A stretch of DNA of 64,000 bases, from contig JAKULF010000003.1 of assembly GCA_022661535.1 (NCBI GenBank), forward strand, positions 2,046,001 to 2,110,000, read 5' to 3'. Source of the stretch: Eutypa lata. Lineage: Eukaryota > Ascomycota > Sordariomycetes > Xylariales > Diatrypaceae. A program made the position numbers and the translations under genes. The notes beneath the pieces are model-generated. The model saw only the letters and a list, made by a program, of their open reading frames with translations. It did not search any database and was not told the origin of the DNA. Position 1 is the stretch's first letter, and the number at the start of each line of letters is the position of its first letter. Positions 12,533 to 27,800 of the stretch are shown here, piece after piece.

Positions 12533-12919
12533 ATGGGTAAGATTCCAGACTATCGTCCAATCCCGATGTCCAAATCTGATCCTCAATCCTTGCCGTTGAA
12601 TGAGGATGGCAGTCGTACGTTCCAATGTTGCTCTCAGAAGACCCCACTACTTGCCGAAGTCAGACGTCACTTTACACGGCATACCGGGATTGGCAAGCAA
12701 GACCTCAATAGGCGGATAGACAGCTTCCCTTATCTCCGGAGCTTCCACACACCACTTCATTCTGATCCTTTGTGCCATTATTCTCTCATTTGTTTATATT
12801 TCCCTTTCCCTAACAACTCAGCTACTAGTCTCTTGGTTCTGGCAAGGAGCGTACGCATTATCCTGGCAGAGTTCAGGAGCAAGTGTAGGAACACACATAC
12901 CTCTGAATTGAGAACCTAG
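12533..12919 (+). other. Unassigned 128-codon open frame with half C2H2-like motif
   Basis: Around residues 30-52 the frame has C-x12-H-x3-H followed by TG, the second half of a C2H2 finger. The first two cysteines are adjacent instead of two to four residues apart. The remainder shows no domain and is hydrophobic/Ser-rich like random translation. It may be a chance frame or a decayed gene fragment; I would not annotate it as a functional gene. Confidence 0.2.
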
Positions 12920-13113
12920 CTAGATATAACTTCTGTACGTTCACGAGAGCTTTCTACTCTTATTGGTGATTGAACTCCCTTGACAGAGGCGTCTCTCAAA
13001 CCCATCGCATGTGATAAAATAATGAAAAAAATCGTATTGTTCTACATCGGTTCAGTGTTTACTCACCAACTTCAACAGGCGCAATCCAAATAGGATATAA
13101 GCGACCGGTAAAG

Positions 13114-14644
13114 ATGTCGCACCTCTTCCCCAATAATAGAATGCTGCAGCAGTCGTTCGCCCCGCCTCCAAACGAACATCTGCGACCTAAGCAGCTAAGA
13201 AGCAAGGCAACTCCCTCTCAGGCCCGCCCTGAGCTCTACGTGGCCTACTCCGTCGTAGACGATGCGAAGGACAAGGCGAAGAAGCTAAGCGCCGAGGCAC
13301 AACATGAATTCGACAAGGCCAGCAAGACGGCCCAAGCCAAATCCGGGAAGATCGAGCTGTACTCGCCAAATTACTACGCCGCATGCACCTTCGGCGGTCT
13401 CCTAGCCTGTGTAAGTGTTTCCTATACCATGAAATTACGGAAGACCCCCACACATAAAAGCAGCTGTCCATCCAGCTAACGTGGAACACGCGCACATATA
13501 GGGTCTAACGCACACGGCGGTGACGCCTCTCGACCTCGTCAAGACGCGGCGGCAGGTGGACTCGAAGCTGTACAAGGGCAACTTCCAAGCGTGGGGCATA
13601 ATCTACCGGGCGGAGGGGATTCGGGGTATCTTTACGGGATGGGGGCCGACGTTCTTCGGATACTCGGCGCAGGGGGCCTTCAAGTACGGATGGTACGAGT
13701 ACTTCAAGAAAACGTACAGCGACCTGGCCGGGCCCGAGAACGCCTACCGCTACAAGACCGGCTTGTATCTAGCTGCGTCGGCTTCGGCCGAGTTCCTCGC
13801 CGACATCGCCCTCTGCCCCTTCGAGGCCGTCAAGGTCCGCATGCAGACGACGATCCCGCCCGCATACTCGGGTACTGTTGACGGAGTAAGTACTCTCGGA
13901 GTGGGTTTTTTTTAACCTATATAGCATGTTTTATGAGCATATTTCTTTGTCAATAGGAGTTGTTTTGTACTCTTAAAACATGGTACAGAGTTTTAAAATC
14001 ATCGACGCATTATCCGGGAAGAGAAATAACTGACTCCGAGAGCTGTAGATCCGCAAGATCACGGGCGCCGAGGGCGTCGCCGGCCTGTACAAGGGGCTGT
14101 ACCCGCTCTGGGGTCGCCAGATCCCCTATACCATGATGAAGTTCGCCTCGTTCGAGACCATCGTCGAGAAGATCTACGACCGCCTGCCGGGCCAGAAGAG
14201 CGACTACGGCAAGGGCGCCCAGACGGCCGTCTCCTTCACCGGTGGATACCTGGCCGGCATCCTGTGCGCCATCGTGTCGCACCCGGCCGACGTCCTCGTC
14301 AGCAAGCTCAACGCGAACCGCAAGCCCGGCGAGGGCTTCGGCACCGCCGTCGCGCGCAACTACAAGGACACCGGGTTCATGGGGCTGTGGAACGGCTTGC
14401 CGGTTCGTATCGTCATGATCGGGACCCTTACCGGGTTGCAGTGGATGATCTACGACTACTTCAAGATCTTCATGGGCTTCCCCACGACTGGTGGTAAGTA
14501 GAAGATGGTCCCTTGACTCTTATACTCCGCTTTGCTTTTCTTTCCTTCTGCACACCCCACCTTTTTTGTTGCTATGCTTGTTATGGAGAGCAATGGCTGA
14601 CCTCCTTTTTAGGCGCTGCTCCCCTAGCCGAGGAGAAGAAGTAG
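13114..14644 (+). CDS. Mitochondrial phosphate carrier protein (SLC25 family)
   Basis: Imports inorganic phosphate into the mitochondrial matrix across the inner membrane for ATP synthesis. Exons 13114-13410, 13502-13885, 14049-14493 and 14613-14644 give 385 residues; all introns have GTAAG-type donors. Three mitochondrial-carrier repeats are visible. Signature motifs are P108-x-D110-x2-K113 in repeat 1 and P205-x-E207-x2-K210 in repeat 2. In repeat 3, P306-x-D308 is followed by V311 instead of a basic residue, a deviation typical of phosphate carriers. The first about 90 residues form an Ala/Lys-rich N-terminal extension ending at [16 protein letters not shown], where carrier repeat 1 begins. 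The last exon encodes only AAPLAEEKK; if its intron were retained, translation would stop at 14501 after GGK. It resembles yeast Mir1/Pic2-type carriers; I cannot decide between paralogs. Confidence 0.93.
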
Positions 14645-17500
14645 AGATATTTGGTGATGGGTAGAGAATGCTTACGCTGTTACGTTGTTAATACGCAAGC
14701 GAAAAGGCTAGAATGACTCCATGCATACGGCTTTGATGGATACAATTGCGCCTATGGTTCCCTTTTTTTTTGGTTCGGGTTTGACGTTGGCAAAGCCTGT
14801 ATATCCCTTATGAGTTTGTAGTTAGAAAGCAACAACTATAATCTTGTTTTCGTTTGTTTTCATGGGGAAACTTCGTGTCTCTCTCTTAACCATACTGATG
14901 CAAGCTGGCATTCTGTGGAAAACCCTGATCATCGGGCTCTCGTTACTGAGTGTCTAGGATAATTATATTTCTTAATGCCTATATCCAACATATCTCCATA
15001 CCAGTGGCGCCATCTCAGCCACTTGCCAGTAGGCGATGACTCGCTCAAGTATGAGCATAGCAGACTCCTTGATATCGCCTGTATGTGATGCTACCCTGTG
15101 CAAGCACCTCGACAAACCTGTAGATATGCAAATATGCAAATAAATGGCTGACTATATGCGCGGTGTGATATAGCACGTGGCCGAGAGCCCTGGAGCCCCC
15201 TCAACTTAGCATGGCGTGCCAAGGCTGAAGTAACGTACCGTCGCCTTCTAGAAGCGCACCATTTCCTTCGCGGGCGACCAGTTAGAAGCCGTGAAGCCAG
15301 TGAAAGAGGGGTCCCCTTCTTCCCCTTCTTCCCCCTAGCAGCCTAGGTCGTCAAATAAAGGACCGAACTGCTGGGAGGTTGATTGTTAGGTGATTTCTTT
15401 TCCTCCCATCCAGCCAGCCGGACCCTCCTCTATTTCGTCATCCCACATCTATGCGATCCTTAAATGGCATTGTACCACTTGCCTATGGCTTGACGATTAT
15501 GCGGGTGCGCTGCATGGCGGCGCTATTTCGGATCCGCCAGTTTGTAGATCTCCTTTTGAGAATACTGCGGCTAATGATAAAAAAGAATAAAGAATCGGCA
15601 AGTGAGAATCGTACGAAGGTCCGTCGCCCTCTTCTTCCGCACCCGCCCGAGAGCTTTAGGGAATATCATCACGTTACTTAGTGGGTATGGGTGGATTAGT
15701 GCTCCGCTAATCAGCTTACAAACCCTCATTCATCTTTCACCTCGGTGGATGGAGATAGGCCTTCGGTGTCTATGTTCGTCCAGAGCGCGAGACCCCTATG
15801 GAGGGAGTTCCTTCGGCCGAGTGACCCTTTTTAGTCTTTCGCGCATGTTTGGCGCGGAGGAACAGCAAGTTTTTTTTGCGGCGGCGGCCCCTCGAAGCAA
15901 CCCCCACAAAGTACTAACGCGCATATGCAATTGATGGTGTGGAAAGGAAAGATGCCGCCAACTGGATCAGGCCAGGATCGGTGGCTCTTGTCCCGGATAA
16001 TTTAGAAACGAGTCGCAGCGGCAACGAGAGTTGTGGAAGGGTTGTAAGGTCACATTTTAATGTGTCACAGGCCACACATTGTGACGTTGATCATATCATG
16101 GAAACAGCGAAGCTCCCGCCCCAAATGGAACGATAAGGTGACAGCCAAGTGTCATTAAATTGACTCAAGAGGCTTCTCTTGACAACCACGAATGTGTTGT
16201 ATCCAGCGCATCGGGATCGATTGTCCTTGTCGGTCACCCGTCTGCCCGCAAGCTCACTTCACAGAATGTCGGGGTCTAGACCTCTAGAACACAAACAATT
16301 CCTGGTATGATGTGATGTGGGACTCGTGAAAGTCGACAGTCCAACTGGGAGAATTAGATTGATGATCTGAAGAACTCTAACTTTTGAGTGTATTGTTGGT
16401 TGCATGTATGCACCTGTAATACATATCCGCGCGTACTTGTAGCACATTTAGGACACCTACATACTTACCTACATGGATGGTTAGCCGCCACAACAGAATG
16501 AAGGTTTCCTACTTTATATATGTATGTATTACTAGGAACCATACAAGCCAGTAAAGATAGTAGGCTATCACAACGGGGACGTATAGTGAATCCTTTCGGC
16601 TTAGAGGGTTAGTAATGCTGGGATGGGAAATCATATATGGTCTTATACGTACACAAATCGAAAACTTCTTACGTACCGTACACGTAATCCTAGAGCGCTT
16701 CCCCCACGAAGCAGATCAGTATAAACATCCCCGGATCTTTCTCTTCAAGTCCTAGTGACACTACGGACATGCGGGGGATTTTATTTTGACTTTCGATAAT
16801 ATTATGTACGCAGGTGATGTGTGAGGTTTATACTTACATGCCTAAGTACATATATGTATATGTTAAACTGGGTACGTATCTGCATGAGGTCTACCAACAT
16901 TGCCTGTTCTTGGTATTGATGTTAAAGCAAACATTTTATATTATGTATAAACCGGGCTGATTCAAGGACAAACCCATGGAGAACAACTTAGATATACATA
17001 CATACTACCTACATTTTGCCTTCAACCTGGCCCGGTGGGTAGGGTCACGAAACATACCTACCTATGGTATCTGCTGTTGAGGTTGCTAGTATAGTATTGC
17101 TACATACATTCATATAGTGTGAGAAACATTGTATATTACCTAGAAGCGATACACAAGTCGGCAAGCTGACCCGACCGGTTTGATCTTGGAGATCAAGTTC
17201 CTTCGTCTTCCGGTATTCGCCTGACTATAACTAAATAGTTCTGTGTGTATGTGTTTGTAACTGGGCAGACTTGACGAAGCTGGAAGAGACCGTTAAGTCG
17301 GCTAGTAGGGCTAGCGGCTGTAGTAAAGAATTAGCGCAATAGATAACTACCTATGTACATAGCAGGGGCCGCTATGGGGACCAGAGGGATCACCCTAGAA
17401 CCACATGCTGCTAAGAGGGATCTTACCTTATCTCAGAATCAGACATCTTTCTTGGGCTAGGCTGGATTCAAATGGCCCCACTACATAAGCGCTAATGTTA
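14645..17500. other. Gene-free region bordering the AT block
   Basis: Begins with the 3' UTR of the phosphate carrier gene. Open frames at about 15390-16136 overlap in several registers and show no domain. TAC/GTA-rich runs become frequent towards 16500-17400. Nothing further is supported. Confidence 0.5.
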
Positions 17501-20500
17501 AACTAGTTAATTTTAGCCTTATTTTAAATCTTTCGAATATTTCTTAATATATAACTTAAGTACGTACCGCTAAAATCGCTTAAAAAAGATGTTTAAAACC
17601 GCGATTTAAAAAAGGCTTATATTAAATAAAAAGTTTAATATAAAAAATCTTTTAATTATTAAATATTTAATAATATTTTAAAAATTATATATCGTAAAGT
17701 AAATATAAATATATATTAAAAATAATAATTTAAAGCGTTTTTTAAAATATATTTTTTCGTATTTTTATAATTATTAATTTATATTTTTATATTTCGTAAT
17801 TATATAAATTATATTAAATAAAAAAATTTATAATTATATATTTTTATTATAATTTTATATTAAAAAGTTATATTATATTAAAACTTTAAAAATATATTTT
17901 TAAAATATATATTTAACGAAAACGTTAATTTTAAAAAAATTAAACTTTTTTTTTTATAAATTTTTTTAATAATATTTATAAATAATAAAAATTTAATTAT
18001 TTAAATATTATATAAAGTTTCGTTTAATTTTTTTATTAAAATAAAAATTTTAATAATATTTTAAAAAACTTTATAATGTTATTTTTAACATTTATTTTTT
18101 ATTTTTATATATTAAATTATTAAATTTTAATAATATTTTAAAATAATATTATATCGTTTTTTTTAAATCGTAAAAATTAAAAATAAATCTTTATTAATAT
18201 TAAATAAATTAAATTCGTTAATAATTCTTCGAAAAAAAAAATTAAAATAATTATTAAAAAATTTAAAAGCATTTAAATTTTTACTTTTAAATTTTTAAAT
18301 AATTTTTTAAATCGTTATAAATAAATCGTAAAATATATTAAAAAGAATAAAACAATTTAAAAAATCTTTATTAATAAAGTTATTTAAGTTATAATTAATG
18401 TTTTAAGTATTAAAAAAAGTTAAATCGAAGTTATTCGTTAAATTATATATTTAAATAACGATGTTATTTTTATTATTATTATTAAATATAAAAAAAGTAT
18501 TATATTATAAATTATTTTTATTATTATTAATTAAATTATTATTTAATTCGTTTTTTTAACGAAATTAAATAAATCTTAAGTTAATAATATTAAAAAAAAA
18601 GTATTTAAATTAACGCTTATATTTATTAATATTAATATGCATTTTAAAGTTAATTAAATTATTTTTATTTTTTTATTATAATTAATTATATATAAAATAA
18701 AAATATATTTAAAAAAATTAAAGTTAAATAATATAATTACGTTATTTTAAAGCTTAAATAACTTTTTTATTCGAAATTTAAAAAAGAATTTTAAAATTTT
18801 AAATTTTACGAAATTATTAATTTATTTATAATTAATAAATTTTACGTTATTAATTAATAACGTTATTTTCGTAATAACTTTATATTTTTATATATTATAA
18901 AATCTTTTTTTTTTAAAAGCTTATTTTAATTTAATTATATAATTATTTTAAATTAAAATAATTAAAAATTTATTTTATAATATATTAACTTTAACTTTAA
19001 TATTAATATTATTTAAATTTTCGTTAATCGTTATAAAATCGCTTTTATAATTTAATTTTTTATTTAAAGTTTAATTAAAAATTATAAACGTTTAAAATTT
19101 TTTTTCGATAATATTAATTTTTAAAAAGTTAACGTTATTTAAAAAATAATAATTTACGTAAATAATAAATTATAAATGTTTTTTATACGCTTTTATTTTA
19201 TAAATTATTTAATATTATAACGCGAGTTTTTAAAATTTATTATTTAAAACGTCGTTAAAAGATATAACGTAAATATTTACTTTATTAATAAAGATTTTCT
19301 TTTTAATAAGTTTTTTTAAAAAAATAATATTTATTATATTATTTTTATTATTATTTTTTTTTAAAATAAATTTAAATATATTTAATATTAAAAAAATCGT
19401 TTAATTTAATTTATTATTTAAAATAACTTTAATAAATATTTAATAAAAAATTAAACGTATTATAAAAAAAAAAAAAATTAAAAAATTATTTATATCTTTA
19501 TTTTATATTAAACTTTTAATTATTTAAGTATTTTTAAAAGCGTTTTTAAAACCTTTTACGTTAAAATATTACGTTATCGTTAATTATAAACTTATACCTT
19601 TCGAATTAATAACGATTTACGTAAAATAACTTTAATAAAAAAAAATAATAATAATAATATTATTAATTAAATTAATAAAGTTAATAACTTTACTTTTTAA
19701 AAATTAATAATAAAATAATAATAAAATATAACGTTAATTATAACGATAAAATTATAAAACTTATTTAAAATTATTATTAAAGTTAAATAATTTAAATAAA
19801 ACGAAATTAATAAAATTAAATTAAACCTTTTCGTTTTTATATTTTTAAACGCTTTTTATTTTAAAAAATTTATATTTAATTACTTTTAAAAACTTTTAAA
19901 TAATAATAACTTTAAATATAAAATCGTTATTAAACGAAAAAATTATTATAATATTTATAATAATAATTTTAATATAATTTCGCTTTTTAAACTTTAATTT
20001 AAAATTATTAATATTAAGCCGTAAATTAATTTATTCGTTAACGTTATTTTAAAGTTTTTATTTTTATAATATAAAAAATAAACTTAAAGCTTTATTAATT
20101 TCATTTAATATAAACTTATAAAAAATCTTTTTATAAAATTTAAACTTTAATATATTATATTTAAGTAATTTTTTTTTAAAAAATAATATTTTTCGTTTTT
20201 TAATATTATTAATTTAATTAATAAAATGCTTAAATTATTAAAATAAAAATACCTTTACGATTATAATAAAGCTTTAATTACGTTTTATATTTAATTAATT
20301 ATTATTATTAAATAACGTTAAAAAGTTATTAAAAAAAATAAAAAAAAAACAAAAAGTTAAAAAATAATAAATTATTATATTTTCTTTTATAAATTAACGT
20401 TATAAAATTATTAATTAAAAAGCATTATTTTTAATTATTTAAATTCGTTAAAAATTATAATAAAAAATTTAATAATTAAAAATTCATTAAAATAAAAATT

Positions 20501-21612
20501 AAATTAATTAAAAAAATTAATAATTAAATTAAAAAAATTAACGATTATATAATTACCGTTATATATAACGAATATTATTAATATTATATAAAAAATGCTT
20601 TATATTTAATAATAATACGTAAATAAAAACGATTAAATATTATTAAATTATATAATAAAATATTATATTAATTTAAAAAAAAAATTTATATTATTTATAA
20701 TAAATTTAACGTAATTTTTTTTTTTTTTTTATTTTTTTTTACTTTATAAATTAAAGTTAAAAAATAAACGTAATGTTTAACTTTTTTTTTTTTATTATTA
20801 TTATTAATATTATTTTTTATAAAAAAAATTAATATTTTATCGTTTTTATTTTCGTTATTATTATCGGTTTTTTTTATTAATTATAAAATACGAAAACGTT
20901 TTTTAAATTACTTTTTAATATTAATAAATTATTTTTTTATTATAACTTTATATTTAAATTAAAAATTTATTTATATATATTAATAATGTTATTAACGTAT
21001 AATTTATAAATTTATATATTTTTAAAAAAAAAATATATAAATAATTAAAGTTAAAATTAAAGTTAATTTATTCGTTAATATTATATTAATAAAAAACTTA
21101 CGATATAAAAAAACTAATATTAATATTATTAATTAATATATTTTAAGTTATTATAAATATAATTTATATAAGTTTTGCTTTTTTTTTTAATATAAACGTT
21201 TTATAAATTTTTATTTTATTAATAACGAAAGTATTTCTTTTATTAAATAAAATTAAAAACTTATAATAATATTATTTTAAAAATATAATTATTTAAAAAC
21301 TCGTTTAAAAAAATATTAAAATTACTTTTTTTAATTTTATTAAAATTATATATAAAAAATCTTTAAATCGAAAAATTTAAAAAGTTATTAACGATAAAAT
21401 TCGTTAACTTTATAAAGCGTTATTAATAAACGATTAAATAAATATTTTAAATAACTTTTTATATTATTTTAAAAGTTATATATATTATTAATTTTAATAT
21501 AAAAGTATTTAAAGCGAAATATATATTTTTAAGCTTTAAAATAATATATAATATTTTTTTTTTTTTTTTTAAAAATAATAAAAGTAAAAATAAAAACGAA
21601 ATTATTAACAGA

Positions 21613-21817
21613 TAAAGTGCTTTAATAGCGGTTTATAATAATAATAAAAGGTTAAATATCGAAAGTGTTTTAAAGTATTACGTATAATATTTAAAGCATA
21701 AAGATTAATATGTAATTTAAACTTATAATTAAGTTAATATAAACTTTTTTAAATAATAATATATATCTTACTTTTCGAGAGTTATTCGAGATTAATATTT
21801 ATCTTCGTATTTTAATA
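21613..21817 (+). repeat. 5' LTR of copia element
   Basis: 205-bp direct repeat matching 28619-28823 without indels; differences are mainly C/T and G/A. It begins TAAAGTGC where the partner begins TGAAGTGC, consistent with a mutated TG terminus. Both copies end near TTTAATA. Confidence 0.85.
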
Positions 21818-24800
21818 TAATAACAATTTCGGTTTTATAAATTAATAATTAAAAGATTTATACGAAAATAAATACATTATTTATAACGACGTTTTGTTAA
21901 CTTTAACTTAAAAGATTCGCGAAAAAAATCGGCATTAATAATGGCGAAAAATAAACGAACCTTTAATGTTATTAAAGATTATAACGATTACGTTATTAAC
22001 GGCACTTACTTTTCTTTCCTTATTAAGTTAAGCTATAACTTAATATTTTACCTTTTTAATTCGGCCGAAACTTTAATAATTAAACGACTCTTTTACTTAT
22101 TTAAATAACTTTATTTTAATAATAAAGGAGTTGTAAAACTTTATAAATAAATCGATTACTTGAGTTAATTCTTTAACGTTATTATGTTAAATCTTTTTTT
22201 TTTATCGAAATTAAATATATAACTTTTTTTTTTTTCTTTATCGGTACTTATAAATTATTATAAGTTTAATAAGCCTTTTATAATAATAAACGATATTAAA
22301 AGTATTATGTATAACTTTATAAAAAAAGCTTAAGCCGGAAAACGAGCCGTATTAATAATAAAAGTTTAATAATAAAAAATAATAAATTAATATCAAAACG
22401 ATATAAACGCTATCGTAAAGCAACTTAAAAATATATAAGTATAGAATTCGAATTTACGTATAAATAACCGTAACGTTAAAATTAACTTTAATTATATAAC
22501 TAATAAGTTAATATAAAGTAAACGTATAAACGTTACATTTCGGCAATAAATAAATGCATAATTAACATTTAATAAAACTTATATAAAGTAAGCGTAAATA
22601 TTAATAAATGCGTAATTATTAATAAATATAAATTTACTTATTTTATAATACTTTAACGTTATAATATTAAATGCAAAAGATGCATTATTTAAAGTAAAAT
22701 TAAGCTTAATATTTACTTTACCAAAGCTTTAATTATAAGATTTATTCGAATATTTAATATAAAATAAATAAATAAATTATTTATTTTTTTTTTCGTTTAA
22801 ATATATAAACATTTATTCCTTTTTTTTTTTATAATATTAGTTTTATAATAAGTTAAGTTATATATTAAGTTTATTTAAAATTTCCGCACTTTTTATAACT
22901 TAAATAATTACATTTTATAAACCTTTATTATAATATTTATAAATAATAAGTTAAGATTTTATCGATAATTATTTTATTAAAAAGTTATCGTAACTTAATT
23001 AATATTAAAATAACGAAATTAAGTAAATAAAAAAACTATGTTTTTTTTTTTTCGTATTATTATAAAAGAAATTAACAAGTAAATAAGCTTAATAAATAAC
23101 ATAAAAATGTATAAAGTATAAATTTTAATGATTTAAATTTAAGTAACTTAAATTCGAATAATTTCGATTATAATACTTGAAAAATTCGTTCTTTTAAATC
23201 CTTAAGAACGAATAAAAGTTTACGTAAATTCGTCGAAAAAGATTTTAAAAAAAAATAAAAAAAGTTTTTTTTTAAAATTAAAAAAGAAAATTACTTTAAA
23301 AGTTTTAATAATTAAAAACTTTAACGTAATGCTTTAAGTTTTGCTTTAAAAAAAATCGATTACGAAAAAGATATAAAGTTATTTAAATTCGTTAAAGTTA
23401 AGCTTGCAAAAGTTATTATAAAAACTTATAAATAATATTCTTAATAGTTAATTACGAATATAATTTCGAGAATTAAAATGTTAAAAACTTTATAATTTAC
23501 CTTTTTAATAATTAATATAATACGTTAACGAAGTATTTAAAATAACTTTTATAACTTTAAATATAACGAAAAAAATCTTTTTATTTTTATTATATAATTT
23601 TAAAAATATATAAAAAAAATAAAGTTAATTAATATAAAATTAAATAAAGTCGTTTATATTACGATGTTTATAAACGTCGTAAAAAATAAAGCTATTTATT
23701 AATATAAAATTATAAGTTTTATATTATAAATAATTAATTATTTTATTTATAAGCTTATTAAAAATTTTAATATTAAATTTTAAAACTAAGCAAAAAGTAT
23801 TAATAAATCGTATAAAAATGCGAAATTATATACTTAAAAGAATAATAATAATAAAAAAATAAAGAAACCGAATTTATAAAAAAAAAACCGATTTAATAAA
23901 CCTTTTATAAATAATAAAAGAAAGCTTTTTTACTTTAATTATAACGAATATAAATATATATTTCGACATTATAAAAACGAAAAACGAAAAAGCGATAATA
24001 ATAAAAGTAAAAATAAAAATAAAAGTAAGGTTATTAATAATAATAACGGTTATAATAATTACGATTACTTAATTAAACTTAACGATTTAATAATTTCCGT
24101 CGAACTTAAAGATATATATAAAAGTTTTACTTTTTTAATTATCGTTTTTATAAAGCGAAACGTATTAAAAAAGTTATTTAAATAATATAATAAATTTACT
24201 TTTAATGTTATATATCGATAAGTTAAGTTAAAAGGCGTTATAGCTTTAATTCTTATTAAGCAAAAAGGCGTCGAAAACGAAAAAAATGTTAAAAAAATCA
24301 TGTAAAAAAGCGTTTTAAACGTTACGATTATTACTTATTAAATAATAATCTTTTAAATATACTTTATAAGCGGTACGAAAAACTAATTATTGTAAAATAA
24401 CGGCTTAAATGTTAACATTATTAATAACCTTAACGATTTAATTAAAAAAACGATTAAAGGTATTAAATAAAATTACTTCGTTATTAATATTAAAACAAGT
24501 TTTATTTACGCTTTAATTATTAACATCGTCGTATAATAATTAATTAAGCTTAATAAATTTTATTTAAACTTAATAATATCGTATATTTTAATTATTAAAA
24601 AGTTTTTATTTAAAATACTTTTTAACGAAATATAATATAAAAAAAGCAATTATTTAAATTATAATATTTTAAAGTTATCGAATAAAAAGGTTTTTATAAT
24701 AATTAATATAAAAAAACGAAAGTTTTTATTATAAACTTTTAATATACTTAAACTCGAAATCAATAATAATAAATAAAAATACGTATTAAAAAATAATAAT

Positions 24801-27800
24801 AATAAGTTAATTATCTTTTAATATATAATATTTAAACTTAATAATAACGAAAAAGTTATAATAAGCGAAGATATTATAAAGAAAATCATTTTATAACATC
24901 GTTAACTTTATTATTTTAATACCGAACGCTTAATTTAAACTATTAAACGATTTTATAATATAAACTTTAAGCTTAAGAATATCGAAGCTTTATTTTATAC
25001 GACTTATAATATGATAAAAATAAAGAAGTTCTCGTTAAAAAACGCTTAAAAAAGATTAACTTATATAAGTAAAATTATATAATACGATATAAGTATAATA
25101 TAACTCGTGTTATTACGTAATAATTTATATTACAATTTAATAATTAAAGATTATAATTAATATCGTAATATAAAGTCGATAAAAATTAAAGGCAATGCTT
25201 AATAATATTTACGAAGTTATATTAAAAAAATAATTCGATATTTTATTAATTAACTTCTTAATAAAAATAACAAAAAAAAGATAATTTAAGTTTTAAAATT
25301 AAATAATAAATAAAAATTCGGCATATTTAAAATAAGCGAATTTTATAAAAAACGTAACATTAAACTTTAATTATCGTTACTTTATAATTAATATTAAAAT
25401 AAAACTATAAAACGCGTTATTAAATTTATATAAAACGAAGTTAAAATTTATATAATTTAAATAAAAATCTTTATATACTTTTAAAATTACATTATAAAAG
25501 TAATTATTAAAATAATTAATAAAATAAATTAATTATTAATTAAAAATATAACTTTTATAAAGATTTATTAAAAAAGTTTAAATTTTAACGATAATTATTT
25601 ATTCCGTTATAAGCATTTATACATTTTAAAGTTACGTTACGTTATATTTATTAATTAAAAGAAAAAAGTTTAATTTAAAAAATTAATTAACCGAAGTATA
25701 AAAAGCATTTTTTTAAAATACGAAAGAAAAAACAATTACATTATATAATTAATAAAAAAAAAACGTTTCTTTATAACCTTTTATGTTATAATGTATAAAG
25801 ACTTTACGAAACTAAATGCTTCTTTTAACTTAAAAAACATTGTTTAGTTATTTCCGAAGTAAATTTAAAAGCGACTTTATTATCGAATTAATAAAAAAAA
25901 TAAATAAAAAGTTAATATTTAAAACGATAATAATAACGTTATATTCGATAACGAAACGAATAAAGAAAATAAAAAATAACTTATTAAACGTAAACGCAAC
26001 CGTTTAAGAAAAACAATTTTTAAATTTTATATATATAACGTTTTCGAAAAATACCTTGAAATTATAACTAAATTGCATTAAATACGATTTATCCAAAAGA
26101 GCGAAAATGTTAACAAGTATAGTTTTAAATTTAATTTCGTTAACGATGATATTATAAACGATTAAAAACGCGAATTTATAAACTTTAATAACGCTTTTAA
26201 AATAATAATACGAATTTACTTTTATATGTAAGTAATGTTTTTATTTAAAAAAGAACGATACGATATTTTTAAAAACCTTTACGAAATATCGAATTTTTTT
26301 AAATATTTAAAAACATATAAATTAATAACGATAATATTTAAAAATAATTTATTATTAAAAAAAGCTTTAATAAGTTTTAAAAGAGATTTATAAATAAAGG
26401 TAATGTTTATAAAGATATAAAAAAATATCGATTAAAAATTATTTAAATTTATCTTATTAACCAAAGTAATATATAAATATTTAATAAATATTATATAAAT
26501 ATTACGAAAAAAATTTACATTAATAAACGACTTTAAGAAGTTAAAAACTTATATATATGCAAAAGGATTTATATAACGAAAAAGTATCGATTATAACGAA
26601 ATTATCGTAATTATAACTCGAGTTATATATTAACGAATCCTTATAATTTTCGCAACTTTATACAATTAATATATTATATAAATAAACTTTATTATAACGT
26701 ATTTTAATAATAAATTAAAAAAAAAATTATTTATAAAAATGTTTTCATTATTAAAAAAGTACTTTAATGCATATTTTAAAAAAAAAAAAAAATATAAATA
26801 CGACTTAAGTTATATCATTTAATTAATAAATTTTTTATATAAATTTAAATAAGTTAATGTAATTTAATAAGCAAAAATCAAAGCTATTTTAAAATAATTA
26901 AGCTTTATAATTTTAATGTTAAACGACGTTATTTATTTAAATCTTAAAATAAATAATATTATAACTTTATACGTTAATAATTTCTTATTATTTAACGTAA
27001 ACAAAAAACGTTTTACAAAGCTTACGAAAACTATTGCCGAAATAATTACTATTAAAGACTTAAATAAAATTAATTAATTTTTAAATATTCGTATTATTAA
27101 ATTAAGTTTTATTAACGATATACGCTTAAATTAATAATAATATATTAAAAGGTCGTTTCGAATAATAAATATAAACGATATAAAACCGTTATTTATTTCG
27201 TTCGTTTTAAATTATAAATAATATATAATTTAAAATTAAAAAATTATTATTAAAAACGAAACATTTAAATATATAAGCTTAATTAAAAAGTTTAACTTTT
27301 TAAATTATATAATTAAACTCGATATAACTTATACAATATCTACTTAAGCTCGGTTTATAAGCAACTCGTTATCGAAATATATAAATTATATTAAGCGCTT
27401 ATTAAAATACATAAATAGCATTATAAACCTATCGATTTAATATTAAGCTTTAAATAAAGAACATTTATATTATAAATATAATAACTTTAAATTATTTAAA
27501 GTAATAAATTTTAATTACGGTAATAGTTTTAATTTAAGTAAATTAATTACAAGTTATATATTTTATATAATAAAAGCTTTTATTATATAAATCTCGAAGC
27601 TTTAAACGGTTGTTATTTATTATATAACGAAAGCCGAATACGTAGCTTTAAATATTATAATAATAAAAACAATTAATATTAAAAACTTTTTATAAAAACT
27701 TAATTTAATGCCCGAAGAACTTATTATCTTATTAAAGAATAATACAAGTATATTAAAGTAAATAAAAGAAATTGTAATATTTAAAAAAAAGCGCTATATT

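Larger units (their letters stand above)
11305..13113. other. Intergenic region with foldback element and possible gene relic
   Basis: Contains the MITE-like element at 11583-11795 (listed separately), T-rich tracts near 11540, and an isolated open frame at 12533-12919. That frame carries a half C2H2 zinc-finger-like pattern but no complete domain. The 3' end is the promoter of the phosphate carrier gene. No confident gene is seen. Confidence 0.5.

Noticed and set aside
15390..16136. Series of overlapping plus-strand frames
   Set aside because: Four frames in different registers, no domain, no splice signals that would combine them into a protein.
16600..16620. GGTTAG-like bases suggestive of telomere repeat
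   Set aside because: Only a single imperfect unit; no tandem TTAGGG array anywhere in the window.
24065..24301. 78-codon minus-strand frame in the AT block
   Set aside because: Chance open frame antisense to the degenerate copia polyprotein; Phe/Ile/Lys/Leu-biased.
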